Part shown: positions 15,738 through 24,694 of the stretch, piece after piece
Layout of the letters: each line of letters starts with the position of its first letter
Position numbering within the stretch: the first letter of the stretch is position 1
NCBI GenBank assembly: GCA_049585195.1
Contig: JBAUZG010000011.1
Coordinates: forward strand, 1 to 45,836
Source: KBS-96 sp049585195
GTDB taxonomy: Bacteria; Acidobacteriota; Terriglobia; Bryobacterales; Bryobacteraceae
DNA length: 45,836 nt
Direction: 5' to 3'
Made by a program: the position numbers and the translations under genes
The notes under the pieces: model-generated
Database searches by the model: none
What the model saw: only the letters and a program-made list of their open reading frames with translations
What the model was told of the DNA's origin: nothing

Positions 15738-18700
15738 TCAAAATGACAACTTTAATGCTAATTGAATCAATCGGGGCTGACTTCCGGACGCGGTGGATGT
15801 GATCACTCCGTAGCCCGCATTGCCAATTGTAGATCCCGGATTTCCAAAATTCGGGTGGTTAAAGATGTCGAAGAACTCACCCCTGAATTGCAGTCTCCAT
15901 CGTTCGAGAAAATCGAAATTGCGGAACACGGAGAAATCGAGATTCCAGAAGTTTGGTCCGCGAAGGATGTCACGTCCGGCGTTCCCGTAGGTATACGGAG
16001 GCGACACCGCAAACGCGCTGGTGTTGAAATATTCCGCTAGCGTCGGATTAGAAAAGTTCGGATTGCCGACAATATCGGGCCGTTGCGATCCGCCGCCGAC
16101 GTTTGCGTTATCGAAATTGATTCCTGGCGTATAGACTGTACCGCTGCGGGCGGAGAAGATGCCATTCACTTGCCAGTTGCCCAACACGGCCGCCCCGAGC
16201 CCGCCATTATTCAGGAATGGCTTTCCTTTGCCGAACGGCAGCTCATAACCCGGGCTGAACGTAAACACTAACGGCACGTCGAGAGGCGACGCTGCCTTTT
16301 CCGCGTTCAGATTGTATGGATTCTGAATACTGCACGCTTCCCAAAAATCGGCGCAACCACCAACGTCGATATTCTTCGACCAGGTGAAAGAGGTGATGAA
16401 AAACAGGCCGTCGCTAAAACGTTGATCGAATTGCGCCTGCATCGATTCATAGGAAGAGCGGCCAATGCTTTGAATCATCGAGAATGTACTGACGGCCGTC
16501 GGGCTCGTCATGTTCTGATAGGGCTGGCGAGGTTGAATTGGGCCGGCCGCCGGATAGAGCGCGAGGTTAAAAGGAACCTGGACAGGAACGCGGCTGCTGG
16601 CCGATCCGACGTAGGCAAGTGAAAACGTGGATGACTTGCCGATTTGCTGCTGAATTTCAAAGTTCCATTGTGAGGAATAGGAATTCTTGAAGTCTATGGC
16701 GAGAAACCCCGCGCCGCTACTGGGAAATGGAGTTGCAGGTATGCTGGTCGATAGACCCACAAACGGATTTTGCGCCGTGACGCCTGGAGTTACTCCAGCC
16801 AGGTTCAAGCTCGATACGCTTTGCGACGCTCCCGAAGGCCACGCGCCGCGCGCATTTTGCGCGGACTGGAGTCCTCCCGACCAATTGTCATAAAAGATGC
16901 CGAAGCCGGTTCGCAATACCGTTTTTGGAGTCAATTGATACGCCAGACCAAGCCGCGGAGAGAAATTCAAATAATCCGCGGCGGTGATTGAATTTCGATT
17001 CAGGTAAGTAACGCCCGCCGGAAGCGTGGAGGGCGCATCCACATCACCCTTCACCAGAAGCCATTGCGCGGTTGCCAGGTCGTAGGCCGCGAAGCGATTG
17101 TTCTTTTCCGTTACCGGCGAAGTGTAATCCCAGCGCAGCCCGTAATTGATAGTCAACTTCGGGGTGATGCGCCACTGATCCTGCGCAAATACGCCAAATA
17201 CATTTGTGTGGAGCGAAACGCCGGAATTACCTAATTGCCGGCTGGCGCTATTAGGCAGTCCCAGCAGCATGCTCGCAAAACTGTCGCCGCCCGACTGCGT
17301 CGCGGGATTCCAGGTCGCCTGCTGGTTGTAGCTTTCGTTATCCTGCGCCCAATTGGTGTACATCCAGGTCTGATAGTAAGAGGCGCCAAATTTCAGGTTA
17401 TGGTTGCCCGCTACCTTCGAAACGGTTCCCGAATACTGCGACAGATATTGAGGCCCAATCGGTCCCCAGCCTGTGGGTACCGAGAAATAGCCCTGACTGA
17501 GCCCAATGCCCGGCGCCGCAGGAGCCTTGATGTCTCCCGGAAAGAGCGTGAAACCTTGACCGAGCCCCGAGGCATCGAAAGCCGCCGTCGGATTCGGCTG
17601 CACATTCTGCTGCGCGTGATCGAGCGAATTGTATCCCAGAGTCAACTGTGTCACCAGGGTCGGACTCACACTGTGAACCCAGTTGATGCCGGCGTTTTTT
17701 CCGTCGAACCCGTTCACAAAAGGCGTGCCGGGTAGTGAGCTTGGCGAGGAACTGGTGGCATTGCTCATCATGAAGTGGCCGAAGAACGTGTCGCGCGAAC
17801 TCGCTGTGTAGTCGACTCGAATCCCGCCCTGGTCCTGATTGACCGTGCTCGATTCCGTGTTCAGAAAATTGTATGGCGACCCGGCTACGAAGTAATTCGG
17901 CAAGGGAACGAACGCCTTTGTGTAGGCGACCATCCCCGCGTTGATAAGCTGCGCAGGAATCTGATTTCCGGCAAATGGTTGAGACGTCTTCGTTGCCGAA
18001 TTGTATGTATACGGGTTGTAAATGGTATTGCTAATGCCGCTGAAATCTCCGTTCAATTGCTCCTGCGTCGGCACCAGCGTGAAGTTATTCGCTGCCTGTG
18101 TATAGCGGTACCCATCGTAAAAACCGTAGAAGAACATCTTGTCGCGAATAACCGGGCCGCCGAATGTCCCGCCGAACTGATTTTGCCGGTAAATTCCCGT
18201 AGTCGGCGCGAAGAAGTTGCGCGCGTCCAGATCGTCGTTTCTCAGAAACTCGTACAGTATTCCGTGAAAGCTGTTGCCACCGGATTTGAGCGCGACATTA
18301 ATCGTTCCACCGGTCACTTGTCCGAATTCCGCCAGATCGGTATGCGTCTGCTCCTTGAACTCCTGTAGAGCGTCGATAGACGGGCTGATGGAAAACGTAC
18401 TGAAGAACGGATCGGTCGCGTAAACCCCATCCATGAAGAAAAGGTTGCTTCGGTTTGTTCCGCCATTAATGGAAGGCGTGGTCGCTCCGGAGCCGATCGA
18501 GGGCGTTGCGCTTTGGGAAACGCTGATGGGAACAGTGCCAGGAGCCAGTTGCAAGAGCTGGGCGAATTGACGGCCATTGAGCGGCAGATCGGCAGTTGGC
18601 CTTTGCCCAATGACGGTGCCCAAGCCCGCTGTGGTTGTCTCGACCAGCGGCACTTCGCCCGTTACAGTCACTTGCTGCGATGTCGACCCAAGTTGCAGCG

Positions 18701-19067
18701 TTACATTGACGGCCGCTACCTGATTAATTACCAGCTCGACTCCAGAGTTCTTAACCGTTTGAAACCCGTCTTTCGAGATCGTGACGTCGTACTGGCCGGG
18801 CTGAAGCAAAGGGACGGAAAAAGCGCCGTCGGAGTTCGTCTGCACTTCGCGGCGCACTCCACTGGCCACGTTTTCGACCACCACTTGGGCGCCAGCCAGA
18901 TTGGCCCCTGTTTGGTCCTTCACTGTACCCGCGATAGTCGCAGTGTTGATTTGCGCCTGGCTCGGGAGCGATAGAAATGCCGCGAAGAAAGCCATCAGTA
19001 CAACGGAGATCCGGCAGGATCGTAGCGAAGGCGCATCCGTACTTTCAACTTGGAAACTCATAATCAT
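15738..19067 (-). CDS. Oar-like TonB-dependent receptor with carboxypeptidase-regulatory domain
   Basis: An outer-membrane receptor of 1109 aa that should import a large or scarce ligand using TonB energy. After a signal peptide (VVLMAFFAAFLSLPSQAQ), residues about 45-130 form a CarboxypepD_reg domain (TIAGTVKDQTGANLAGAQVVV, GAFSVPLLQPGQYDVTISKDGF). The plug follows (VTGEVPLVETTTAGLG, DLPLNGRQFAQLLQLAPG, FFMDGVYATDP, GGTINVALKSGGN), then a long barrel with many aromatic strands ending in LIQLALKLSF. Size and order match Oar-like receptors. GAGG precedes both Met1 (19067) and Met3 (19061), so the exact start is open. It is the first gene of a four-gene operon with three TPR proteins; no SusD partner is present. 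Confidence 0.93.
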   Translation of the reverse strand: MIMSFQVESTDAPSLRSCRISVVLMAFFAAFLSLPSQAQINTATIAGTVKDQTGANLAGAQVVVENVASGVRREVQTNSDGAFSVPLLQPGQYDVTISKDGFQTVKNSGVELVINQVAAVNVTLQLGSTSQQVTVTGEVPLVETTTAGLGTVIGQRPTADLPLNGRQFAQLLQLAPGTVPISVSQSATPSIGSGATTPSINGGTNRSNLFFMDGVYATDPFFSTFSISPSIDALQEFKEQTHTDLAEFGQVTGGTINVALKSGGNSFHGILYEFLRNDDLDARNFFAPTTGIYRQNQFGGTFGGPVIRDKMFFYGFYDGYRYTQAANNFTLVPTQEQLNGDFSGISNTIYNPYTYNSATKTSQPFAGNQIPAQLINAGMVAYTKAFVPLPNYFVAGSPYNFLNTESSTVNQDQGGIRVDYTASSRDTFFGHFMMSNATSSSPSSLPGTPFVNGFDGKNAGINWVHSVSPTLVTQLTLGYNSLDHAQQNVQPNPTAAFDASGLGQGFTLFPGDIKAPAAPGIGLSQGYFSVPTGWGPIGPQYLSQYSGTVSKVAGNHNLKFGASYYQTWMYTNWAQDNESYNQQATWNPATQSGGDSFASMLLGLPNSASRQLGNSGVSLHTNVFGVFAQDQWRITPKLTINYGLRWDYTSPVTEKNNRFAAYDLATAQWLLVKGDVDAPSTLPAGVTYLNRNSITAADYLNFSPRLGLAYQLTPKTVLRTGFGIFYDNWSGGLQSAQNARGAWPSGASQSVSSLNLAGVTPGVTAQNPFVGLSTSIPATPFPSSGAGFLAIDFKNSYSSQWNFEIQQQIGKSSTFSLAYVGSASSRVPVQVPFNLALYPAAGPIQPRQPYQNMTSPTAVSTFSMIQSIGRSSYESMQAQFDQRFSDGLFFITSFTWSKNIDVGGCADFWEACSIQNPYNLNAEKAASPLDVPLVFTFSPGYELPFGKGKPFLNNGGLGAAVLGNWQVNGIFSARSGTVYTPGINFDNANVGGGSQRPDIVGNPNFSNPTLAEYFNTSAFAVSPPYTYGNAGRDILRGPNFWNLDFSVFRNFDFLERWRLQFRGEFFDIFNHPNFGNPGSTIGNAGYGVITSTASGSQPRLIQLALKLSF

Positions 19068-19129
19068 CCAACCTCATAGAGAGCGACCGGGGCGAATGAC
19101 GCCCAACGAGAAACAACTGTCTGGCTGAA

Positions 19130-19158
19130 GATATAACACGGGATTTTGGACAAGTCAA
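19130..19158 (-). promoter_or_regulatory. Sigma70-like promoter of the TonB receptor operon
   Basis: On the minus strand TTGACT (19158-19153), a 17-nt spacer and TATATC (19135-19130). The start of transcription would be near 19123, leaving a leader of about 55 nt before the receptor gene. The -35 box overlaps the first of three ACGTT motifs. Confidence 0.65.
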
Positions 19159-19185
19159 CGTTTTCTTTACGTTAAAGTTAACGTT
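19157..19185. promoter_or_regulatory. Phased ACGTT operator cluster (LacI-like)
   Basis: Three ACGTT motifs with CG centres at 19159/60, 19170/71 and 19182/83, so spaced 11 and 12 bp. The first and third are the palindrome AACGTT; the middle one lies in TTTACGTTAAA. A central CG flanked by A/T is the hallmark of LacI/GalR operators. The first motif overlaps the -35 box, so binding there would repress. The cognate protein is not proven; the LacI-type gene at 18-1055 is one candidate. Confidence 0.45.
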
Positions 19186-19249
19186 TAAAGTCGGCGTCCG
19201 AAATGTCACCACGCCTACGTTGGCGATTCGCCCTTGCCAAACCCCATCG

Positions 19250-21784
19250 TCATTCAAAACGAAGAGCACGAGTCGGATCAACGCGGCTGGCGTGCAACGC
19301 GGGAACGAAGCCCGCAAATGACGCAACCGCGATCAGGGCGAACGTGGACAAGAACATCGTCAGCGGATCGTGAGGCGCGAGGCCGAATAGCTGATTGCGA
19401 ATCAGACCGCCAAGGGCAATTGATAGCGGAAGACCTACCAGTACGCCGGCTGCGATCAGAACCAACACCTCGCGCATGACGATCCAAATGACATTGTGTT
19501 GCTGCGCGCCTAGCGCCATGCGGATTCCGATTTCGCGCGTTCGCCTGGCAACCGTATACGCCATGACCCCGTACAGACCAATCGTGGCAAGCAAAGTCGC
19601 CAACATCCCAAAAACGGTTGACAAGCTAGCCACCAGGCGCTCGTTTCGGAGGGAAAGATCGACTTGCTCATCGATGGTTCTCATGGCAAAGACCGGAACG
19701 TTCGGGTCCAGCTGGTGCACTTTGTACCGCACCTGGGACATCAATTGTTTGGGATCGAGGCTGGTGCGGACGTAAACCGTCATTCCCCCGAAATGCCGTC
19801 CGGCCAGATAAGGTATATACGCTTGAACCGGAATGTCGTCCCGCAGATTCGTGTATTTGACATCCTTCACGACGCCTATGATTTCCATGTCGGTCTTAGT
19901 GCCTGGGTCCGATCCGAAACCGAGATGGAGACCAATTGGACTGCGGCCGGGAAAAAATTTCTTAGCGAAGCTCTCGTTGATCATCACCGCGGTGGGGCTG
20001 AAATCGTCGGGGTCCGGTCCGTGCTTAATCCGCTGCGTGTCGCGAAGCGTGAATTCGCGGCCTTCTACAACAGGAATGCCAAGCGTCTCAAAGTATTGCG
20101 GGCCGATGGAATTCATGTAAGGCTCGGCTCCCTGACCGGGCTTCGGAGAATAGCCTTCAACGGTCATAGAACTGTCCCATTCGTCGCCATCGAGAATCCT
20201 CACGGATGCCAAAGCCACGGATGAAACCCCCGGAGTTGCGCTAAGATCCTCCGTTAATCGCTGGTAGAACGTCTTCGTGCGTTCATCGCTATAAGCGTTG
20301 AGAGAAGGATCGACATTAAAGCCGATGAGGCGTTTGGGAGAAAAACCCGGGCCAAGATTCCGCAGATTCGCAAGAGTACGCAGGAACAATCCCGCGCCTA
20401 TCAGCAATAAAAGTGAGAGCGTAACCTGCGCTGCAACTAGTAATTTCCTCATCCATACGTTGCCGCCGCCGGCTACCGACCCCGCTTGATCCTTCAGTGT
20501 AGGAGCCACGTCGGCAGGCGCGCTGTGAATGGCAGGAGCTAGTCCGAAAAAAATTCCGGTGACAAACATCACGCCCAGCGTAAAGGCGAGAATACGAGCA
20601 TCGGGAACCGCCGAGATGACCGCGCCTTCGCCCGCGTCGGCCGGCAAATATACAGTGAGTAATAGACGATCGGCCAAAAAAGCGAAAACGAGGCCGACGA
20701 TGGCTCCAAAACCGGAAAGCATCAGGCTTTCTATCAGCAGTTGGCGAATGATACGCAGGCGGCCTGCTCCGATCGCCAGCCGGACAGCCATTTCGCGTTC
20801 CCGGGTGGCGGCTCGAGCGAGCAAAAGATTGGCTAGATTCGCGCAAGCGAGTAGTAATACGGTGCCGGTCAGACCCATCAACACCAACAGTGGCGTGCCC
20901 AAAGACATGCGTAGGTATGAGCGGCCTTGCGAGCCGGGCAGAACGTCAATCTGGTTTTTCAGAAACGCTCGCCGGTCATAATCGGAAGCGTTGCGAAATG
21001 CGGGTTGCTTGACCTCCATTTCGAGCATGCTGTGCATAAAGGGCTGCAAGGAAGCCTTCGCTTGCCGAATGCTGACGCCGGGTTTTAATCTTCCGAACGC
21101 GTTCACCCATCGCTGGCGCCGGTCCTTCATTCCGTCCCAGAAAGGCGTCATTTGCGCTTTCATCATTACCGGAATGAAGACCTTGGTCGTATGCCCGAGT
21201 TCCACTCCATCAAATCCCGGATGTGCGACACCGATGACGGTCATGTTGCGCCCGTTCAACGCGATGGTCTTACCGATCATGTAACGATCGGAAGCGAAAC
21301 GTGTCTGCCAAAAACTGTAGCTAAGAACTGCGAACGGCTCACCGCCCGGAACGCGGTCCTCATCCTGCGTGAATGTTCTGCCGATGGCAGCCGTGACACC
21401 AAGCACCTGGAAATACGAACCTGAAACGAGTTCGGCCGCAATCCGTTCCGTCCGGCCGCCATACCCCATGCCCGTTTCAAGAGGGAAGCGGCAGAACATG
21501 CCCGAAAACACCTGGTTATTGTCGCGAAAGTCGCTGTACATGGGATACGAGAGCGCGTGCATCCCCCAATTGCTTCCGTAATGCATGCCCCGCATGCTCA
21601 GCAACACAAGCTGCTCGGGATGCTTTACAGGGAGAAGACGTAACAGCACCTGATCGAGGAGGCTGAAAACAGCCGTATTCGCGCCTATACCGAAGGCCAG
21701 CGACAGGATGGCGACCGCGGTGAAAAGCGGCGCGCGGCGGAAGCCGCGAAGAGCGTATCGAACGTCATTCCAGACGGAGCTCAT
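19250..21784 (-). CDS. MacB/FtsX-type ABC transporter permease without ATPase (orphan permease)
   Basis: An 844-aa inner-membrane protein with two MacB_PCD-FtsX halves. TM1 is LFTAVAILSLAFGIGANTAVFSLLD. The first FtsX block is near residue 290-430 (LLVLMGLTGTVLLLACANLANLLLARAATREREMAVRLAIGAGR). The second half repeats the plan and ends with the FtsX block GLYGVMAYTVARRTREIGIRMALGAQ. It lacks the N-terminal prefix domain seen in the second permease of this window and has no ATP-binding subunit gene beside it. It follows the BlaI/BlaR1/repeat-protein genes by 61 nt on the same strand, so it may be the output of that regulatory system. Exact role (lipoprotein or peptide export, mechanotransmission) is unknown. 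Confidence 0.88.
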   Translation of the reverse strand: MSSVWNDVRYALRGFRRAPLFTAVAILSLAFGIGANTAVFSLLDQVLLRLLPVKHPEQLVLLSMRGMHYGSNWGMHALSYPMYSDFRDNNQVFSGMFCRFPLETGMGYGGRTERIAAELVSGSYFQVLGVTAAIGRTFTQDEDRVPGGEPFAVLSYSFWQTRFASDRYMIGKTIALNGRNMTVIGVAHPGFDGVELGHTTKVFIPVMMKAQMTPFWDGMKDRRQRWVNAFGRLKPGVSIRQAKASLQPFMHSMLEMEVKQPAFRNASDYDRRAFLKNQIDVLPGSQGRSYLRMSLGTPLLVLMGLTGTVLLLACANLANLLLARAATREREMAVRLAIGAGRLRIIRQLLIESLMLSGFGAIVGLVFAFLADRLLLTVYLPADAGEGAVISAVPDARILAFTLGVMFVTGIFFGLAPAIHSAPADVAPTLKDQAGSVAGGGNVWMRKLLVAAQVTLSLLLLIGAGLFLRTLANLRNLGPGFSPKRLIGFNVDPSLNAYSDERTKTFYQRLTEDLSATPGVSSVALASVRILDGDEWDSSMTVEGYSPKPGQGAEPYMNSIGPQYFETLGIPVVEGREFTLRDTQRIKHGPDPDDFSPTAVMINESFAKKFFPGRSPIGLHLGFGSDPGTKTDMEIIGVVKDVKYTNLRDDIPVQAYIPYLAGRHFGGMTVYVRTSLDPKQLMSQVRYKVHQLDPNVPVFAMRTIDEQVDLSLRNERLVASLSTVFGMLATLLATIGLYGVMAYTVARRTREIGIRMALGAQQHNVIWIVMREVLVLIAAGVLVGLPLSIALGGLIRNQLFGLAPHDPLTMFLSTFALIAVASFAGFVPALHASRVDPTRALRFE

Positions 21785-21845
21785 AATGCTCGCTTAGACG
21801 TCGCTAGATGCGCTTTTGTTGGCGCCCAATCAAGATTTCTCCAAG

Positions 21846-22799
21846 TTACTCAATTCCATGAATTCGGAGTGCGATGAGCTGATCGAGCGTCAGATTATGC
21901 ACGCCGCGGGAGCGGAGCTCCTCGATATACTGCGGAGTCACGCCATGAATGCGGCACGCAATCAGCTTGTCGGGCTCAGGATGCGCATAGCCCAAACGAG
22001 CAAGCTCGCTTACAAACTCGGGTGTAACGCCGTGAATCCGAAACGCGATCAGCCGGTCCGCGTCGCTCGTATCAATTCCAGCTGCCCGAAGGCTTTTCAC
22101 GAACTCCGGCGACACGCCATGAATTCGGAACGCGATCAGCTTGTCGTTATCCGTGGTATTGATGCCGGCCTCCCGCAAGCCTTCAACAAACTCGGGAGAC
22201 ACGCCATGGATACGAAATGCAATCAGCTTGTCGCTTTCACTGACGTTCAGCCCCGCCGCGCGCATGTCGTGTATGAATTGCGGCGAAACACCATGAATCC
22301 GAAACGCAATCAGTTTGTCGGCGTCGAGTCCCGTTACGCCCTCCGCTTTCAATCCGCGCGCGAATTCAAGGCTGACATCGTGAAGGGCGAACGCAAACTG
22401 CCGGTCGTCCGTTACGCCGGGGAAGCCAAGAGCCGCCATCTGCTCGCTGTATTGTGGATTCGTTCGAAAAGTGAAAAGTCCCGCCCCGGCGCCATTATCA
22501 ACAAACCCCTCGCAATCAAACGTGCCGGCATCGCGAGTAATGTTGAAGCGCACGTCATGCTTGCCGGGTGTTGACCAATCGAGGCCGTGAAATTCGCTGA
22601 TTCGCCAGTCGGAGTTCGAACTGAAGTGACGGCCTTCGCCATCCGAGCTTTCCACTGAAAACTCTACCCGATCCGGAAGAACCGATTTATTTAACGTCCA
22701 TTCGCCTTTTTCCACCGCGCCGAACGCGACGTTCGGAACCGCTGAAAGAACCAAAGACACAAAGCACGCAACGAGCGAGCGACTATGTAGAGAACGCAT
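21846..22799 (-). CDS. Secreted protein with six 29-residue repeats shared with BlaR1 neighbour
   Basis: A 317-aa protein with a signal peptide (VACFVSLVLSAVPNVAFGA). Residues about 28-140 form a probably beta-rich domain (GEWTLNKSVLPDRVEFSVES). Residues about 145-317 are six tandem repeats of 28-29 residues with the form P-[EQ]-[FY]-[IV]-x2-[LM]-x3-G-[ILVY], then [DE]-[KRQ]-LIA-[FCL]-RIHG-V-[ST]. Each should fold as two short helices. The same repeat ends the adjacent BlaR1-type protease. AGGA lies about 10 nt before the ATG, and the gene follows blaR1 by 29 nt. I do not know a named function; a periplasmic ligand, partner or inhibitor of the membrane protease is a reasonable guess. Confidence 0.82.
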   Translation of the reverse strand: MRSLHSRSLVACFVSLVLSAVPNVAFGAVEKGEWTLNKSVLPDRVEFSVESSDGEGRHFSSNSDWRISEFHGLDWSTPGKHDVRFNITRDAGTFDCEGFVDNGAGAGLFTFRTNPQYSEQMAALGFPGVTDDRQFAFALHDVSLEFARGLKAEGVTGLDADKLIAFRIHGVSPQFIHDMRAAGLNVSESDKLIAFRIHGVSPEFVEGLREAGINTTDNDKLIAFRIHGVSPEFVKSLRAAGIDTSDADRLIAFRIHGVTPEFVSELARLGYAHPEPDKLIACRIHGVTPQYIEELRSRGVHNLTLDQLIALRIHGIE

Positions 22800-22828
22800 G
22801 GGGAACCGTCCTTTATTGAACTTGCTGA

Positions 22829-24694
22829 TTAGAAAACGTCGGCGTTCTTGAGCGCGATCAGCTGACGGAGAGTCAGGTTCTTAAATCCATGGCTGCGGAC
22901 TTTCTCGATAAATTCTGGAGTGACGTCCTGCACTTTGGCGCCAATATAGTCGCGCACCTTCAAATCTCCTAAACCGGCGGATTTCAACGCGCGAATATAG
23001 TCCGGCGTTACATCCTGCACCTTCATGCTGATAAGTTCATGCACGCTGGGATTCAGGCCGGTGGCCCGAATACCGCGAATATACGCCGGATCTACGTTTT
23101 GGACTTTCATGCCAATCAGCTCATGCACTCTGATTTCGCCCAGCCCGGCACTCTGCATTTCGCGCACATAGGCCGGCGTAATGCCCTGCACTTTCATGCC
23201 GATCAGTTCGTGCAAGGTGGGGTTTAGGCCCGTCGCTCGCATTTGCTTCACGTAATCGGGCGTGATGCCCTGCACTTTCATTGCAATCACATCGTGAACG
23301 CTGGGATCGAAGCCAGTAGCGCGCATCGCGCTGATGTAGTCGGGCGTAACGCCCTGAATCTTGAGCGAAATAATTTCGTCAATCGTGAGATCCTTCAGCC
23401 CCGCGGCTTTGAGACCGTCGATGTAAGATTCGCTCGAAGAAGAGCTCGCTGACGCCGCATTTGGCGCCGGTTCGGTCTGCGCAAGCTCCTCCGTTCTCAA
23501 AACAGGTTCAGCCTTTGGCCTGGGAAGTGCAACAGGCGCGGGTGTAGGCGATGGCAGCGCCTTCACCTCCGATTCCTCACTCGCAATGGTTGCTGCTGTA
23601 GCGGCAGCTGCGGACAGGGGCGCCTCCACCCGGTGTGGAGGAAAGTCGTTACTCACCGATTGCCAATCGGTCCTGGTGACGACGGCGGCAGCCACCAGCA
23701 CGCCTGTTGCGCACAGGATGCCGAGCACGGCGAAGCCGGCAGTAGAAATAGCGCCAGCCGTGCTCTGGGGACGCAGCAAACGTACGATGCGTGCCCTCAG
23801 GACTCCACCTGTCGCAGCCAAAGCCCACTCGGGTGTTGCGCGCGCGGATTCGAGTAATGTCAGCGCTCTCGCATACTCGGTTGCGTTTCCGCATACCTCG
23901 ACTGAGATATCGTCGCAGCAGTTCTCACGTTCGTTGCGGATAACTCGATTCACCCACCAAACCGCCGGGTGGTAGAAAAGCAGCGTTTCTGCGGCCACTT
24001 GAAAAAGGTTGACGAAACAATCAAGGCGCTTGATATGCGCGAGCTCGTGAACAATGACAGCTTCCAATTGTCCAACTGACAAACCGCTGATAGCGCACAC
24101 CGGCATCAGCACAACTGGCCGGAACCAACCCAGGACCGAGGGCGTATCCATTGCCTTCGACTGTAAATAGCGTATGCGCCGGTTCAACCTAAGGCGCTGC
24201 TCTAATATCCGGCACTTCTGAATCAGCTCTGCTGACAGCGGTTCTACATGCTCCCGGCGAAGCCGCGCGAGCAGCACCCATCCGCCCATCGCGCGAAGGC
24301 TGAACAACAGCACGCCGCCTAGCCAAAAGCCAGCGCACCAACCCGGCCAGGTGGCGGAATAGAACGGCTCCAGCCTGTTCGAAGTTTGGAGACCGTTCGC
24401 TGTAGACGCCGGGTCCTCAGCTGCTTGAATCCCGGGCGCGATTTGGGGATTCGAGGCGCCGCTGTTTGGCGCTCTCAGGATCGCAAAAGTCAAAACAGGA
24501 ACGATCAGCATAGCGGCCAGCGTGCAAACAGCCAGTAAGTAGCGGGTTTGCGCACGCCGGCAGAACGCCACCGCGGCAAACAAAAGCAGAGCGAGCGCCA
24601 AACCCTCCCACAAGAAGTGAACGAGCGTAAGGCCAACGATGCGCGCCGTTCCGCCTTCGAGCCATGTCATTACCCAGTCAATAAGACCCGTCAC
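22829..24694 (-). CDS. BlaR1/MecR1-type M56 membrane metalloprotease with C-terminal repeat sensor
   Basis: A 621-aa inner-membrane signalling protease. Three TM segments lie near residues 18-43, 52-74 and 116-145. The M56 catalytic site is HELAH (216-220), followed by ERENCCDD. A fourth TM (STAGFAVLGILCATGVLVAAAVV) is near 315-337. A Pro/Ala-rich linker and seven repeats of 28-29 residues (about 421-618: DYIRALKSAGLGDLKVRDYIGAKVQDVTP) should face the periplasm. The penicillin-binding sensor of classical BlaR1 is absent; the repeats replace it. The start is GTG within GTGA overlapping the blaI stop by 4 nt, after GGGAGG, so translation is coupled. It is expected to cut BlaI on signal; ligand unknown. 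Confidence 0.88.
   Translation of the reverse strand: MTGLIDWVMTWLEGGTARIVGLTLVHFLWEGLALALLLFAAVAFCRRAQTRYLLAVCTLAAMLIVPVLTFAILRAPNSGASNPQIAPGIQAAEDPASTANGLQTSNRLEPFYSATWPGWCAGFWLGGVLLFSLRAMGGWVLLARLRREHVEPLSAELIQKCRILEQRLRLNRRIRYLQSKAMDTPSVLGWFRPVVLMPVCAISGLSVGQLEAVIVHELAHIKRLDCFVNLFQVAAETLLFYHPAVWWVNRVIRNERENCCDDISVEVCGNATEYARALTLLESARATPEWALAATGGVLRARIVRLLRPQSTAGAISTAGFAVLGILCATGVLVAAAVVTRTDWQSVSNDFPPHRVEAPLSAAAATAATIASEESEVKALPSPTPAPVALPRPKAEPVLRTEELAQTEPAPNAASASSSSSESYIDGLKAAGLKDLTIDEIISLKIQGVTPDYISAMRATGFDPSVHDVIAMKVQGITPDYVKQMRATGLNPTLHELIGMKVQGITPAYVREMQSAGLGEIRVHELIGMKVQNVDPAYIRGIRATGLNPSVHELISMKVQDVTPDYIRALKSAGLGDLKVRDYIGAKVQDVTPEFIEKVRSHGFKNLTLRQLIALKNADVF

Noticed and set aside
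17235..18368. Two plus-strand readings (166 and 197 residues) opposite the TonB receptor
   Set aside because: Arg-rich shadow translations of the receptor gene with no recognisable protein features.
22829..24694. Classical beta-lactam sensor BlaR1
   Set aside because: The penicillin-binding domain with SxxK/SxN/KTG motifs is absent; repeats occupy its place and no beta-lactamase gene is adjacent.
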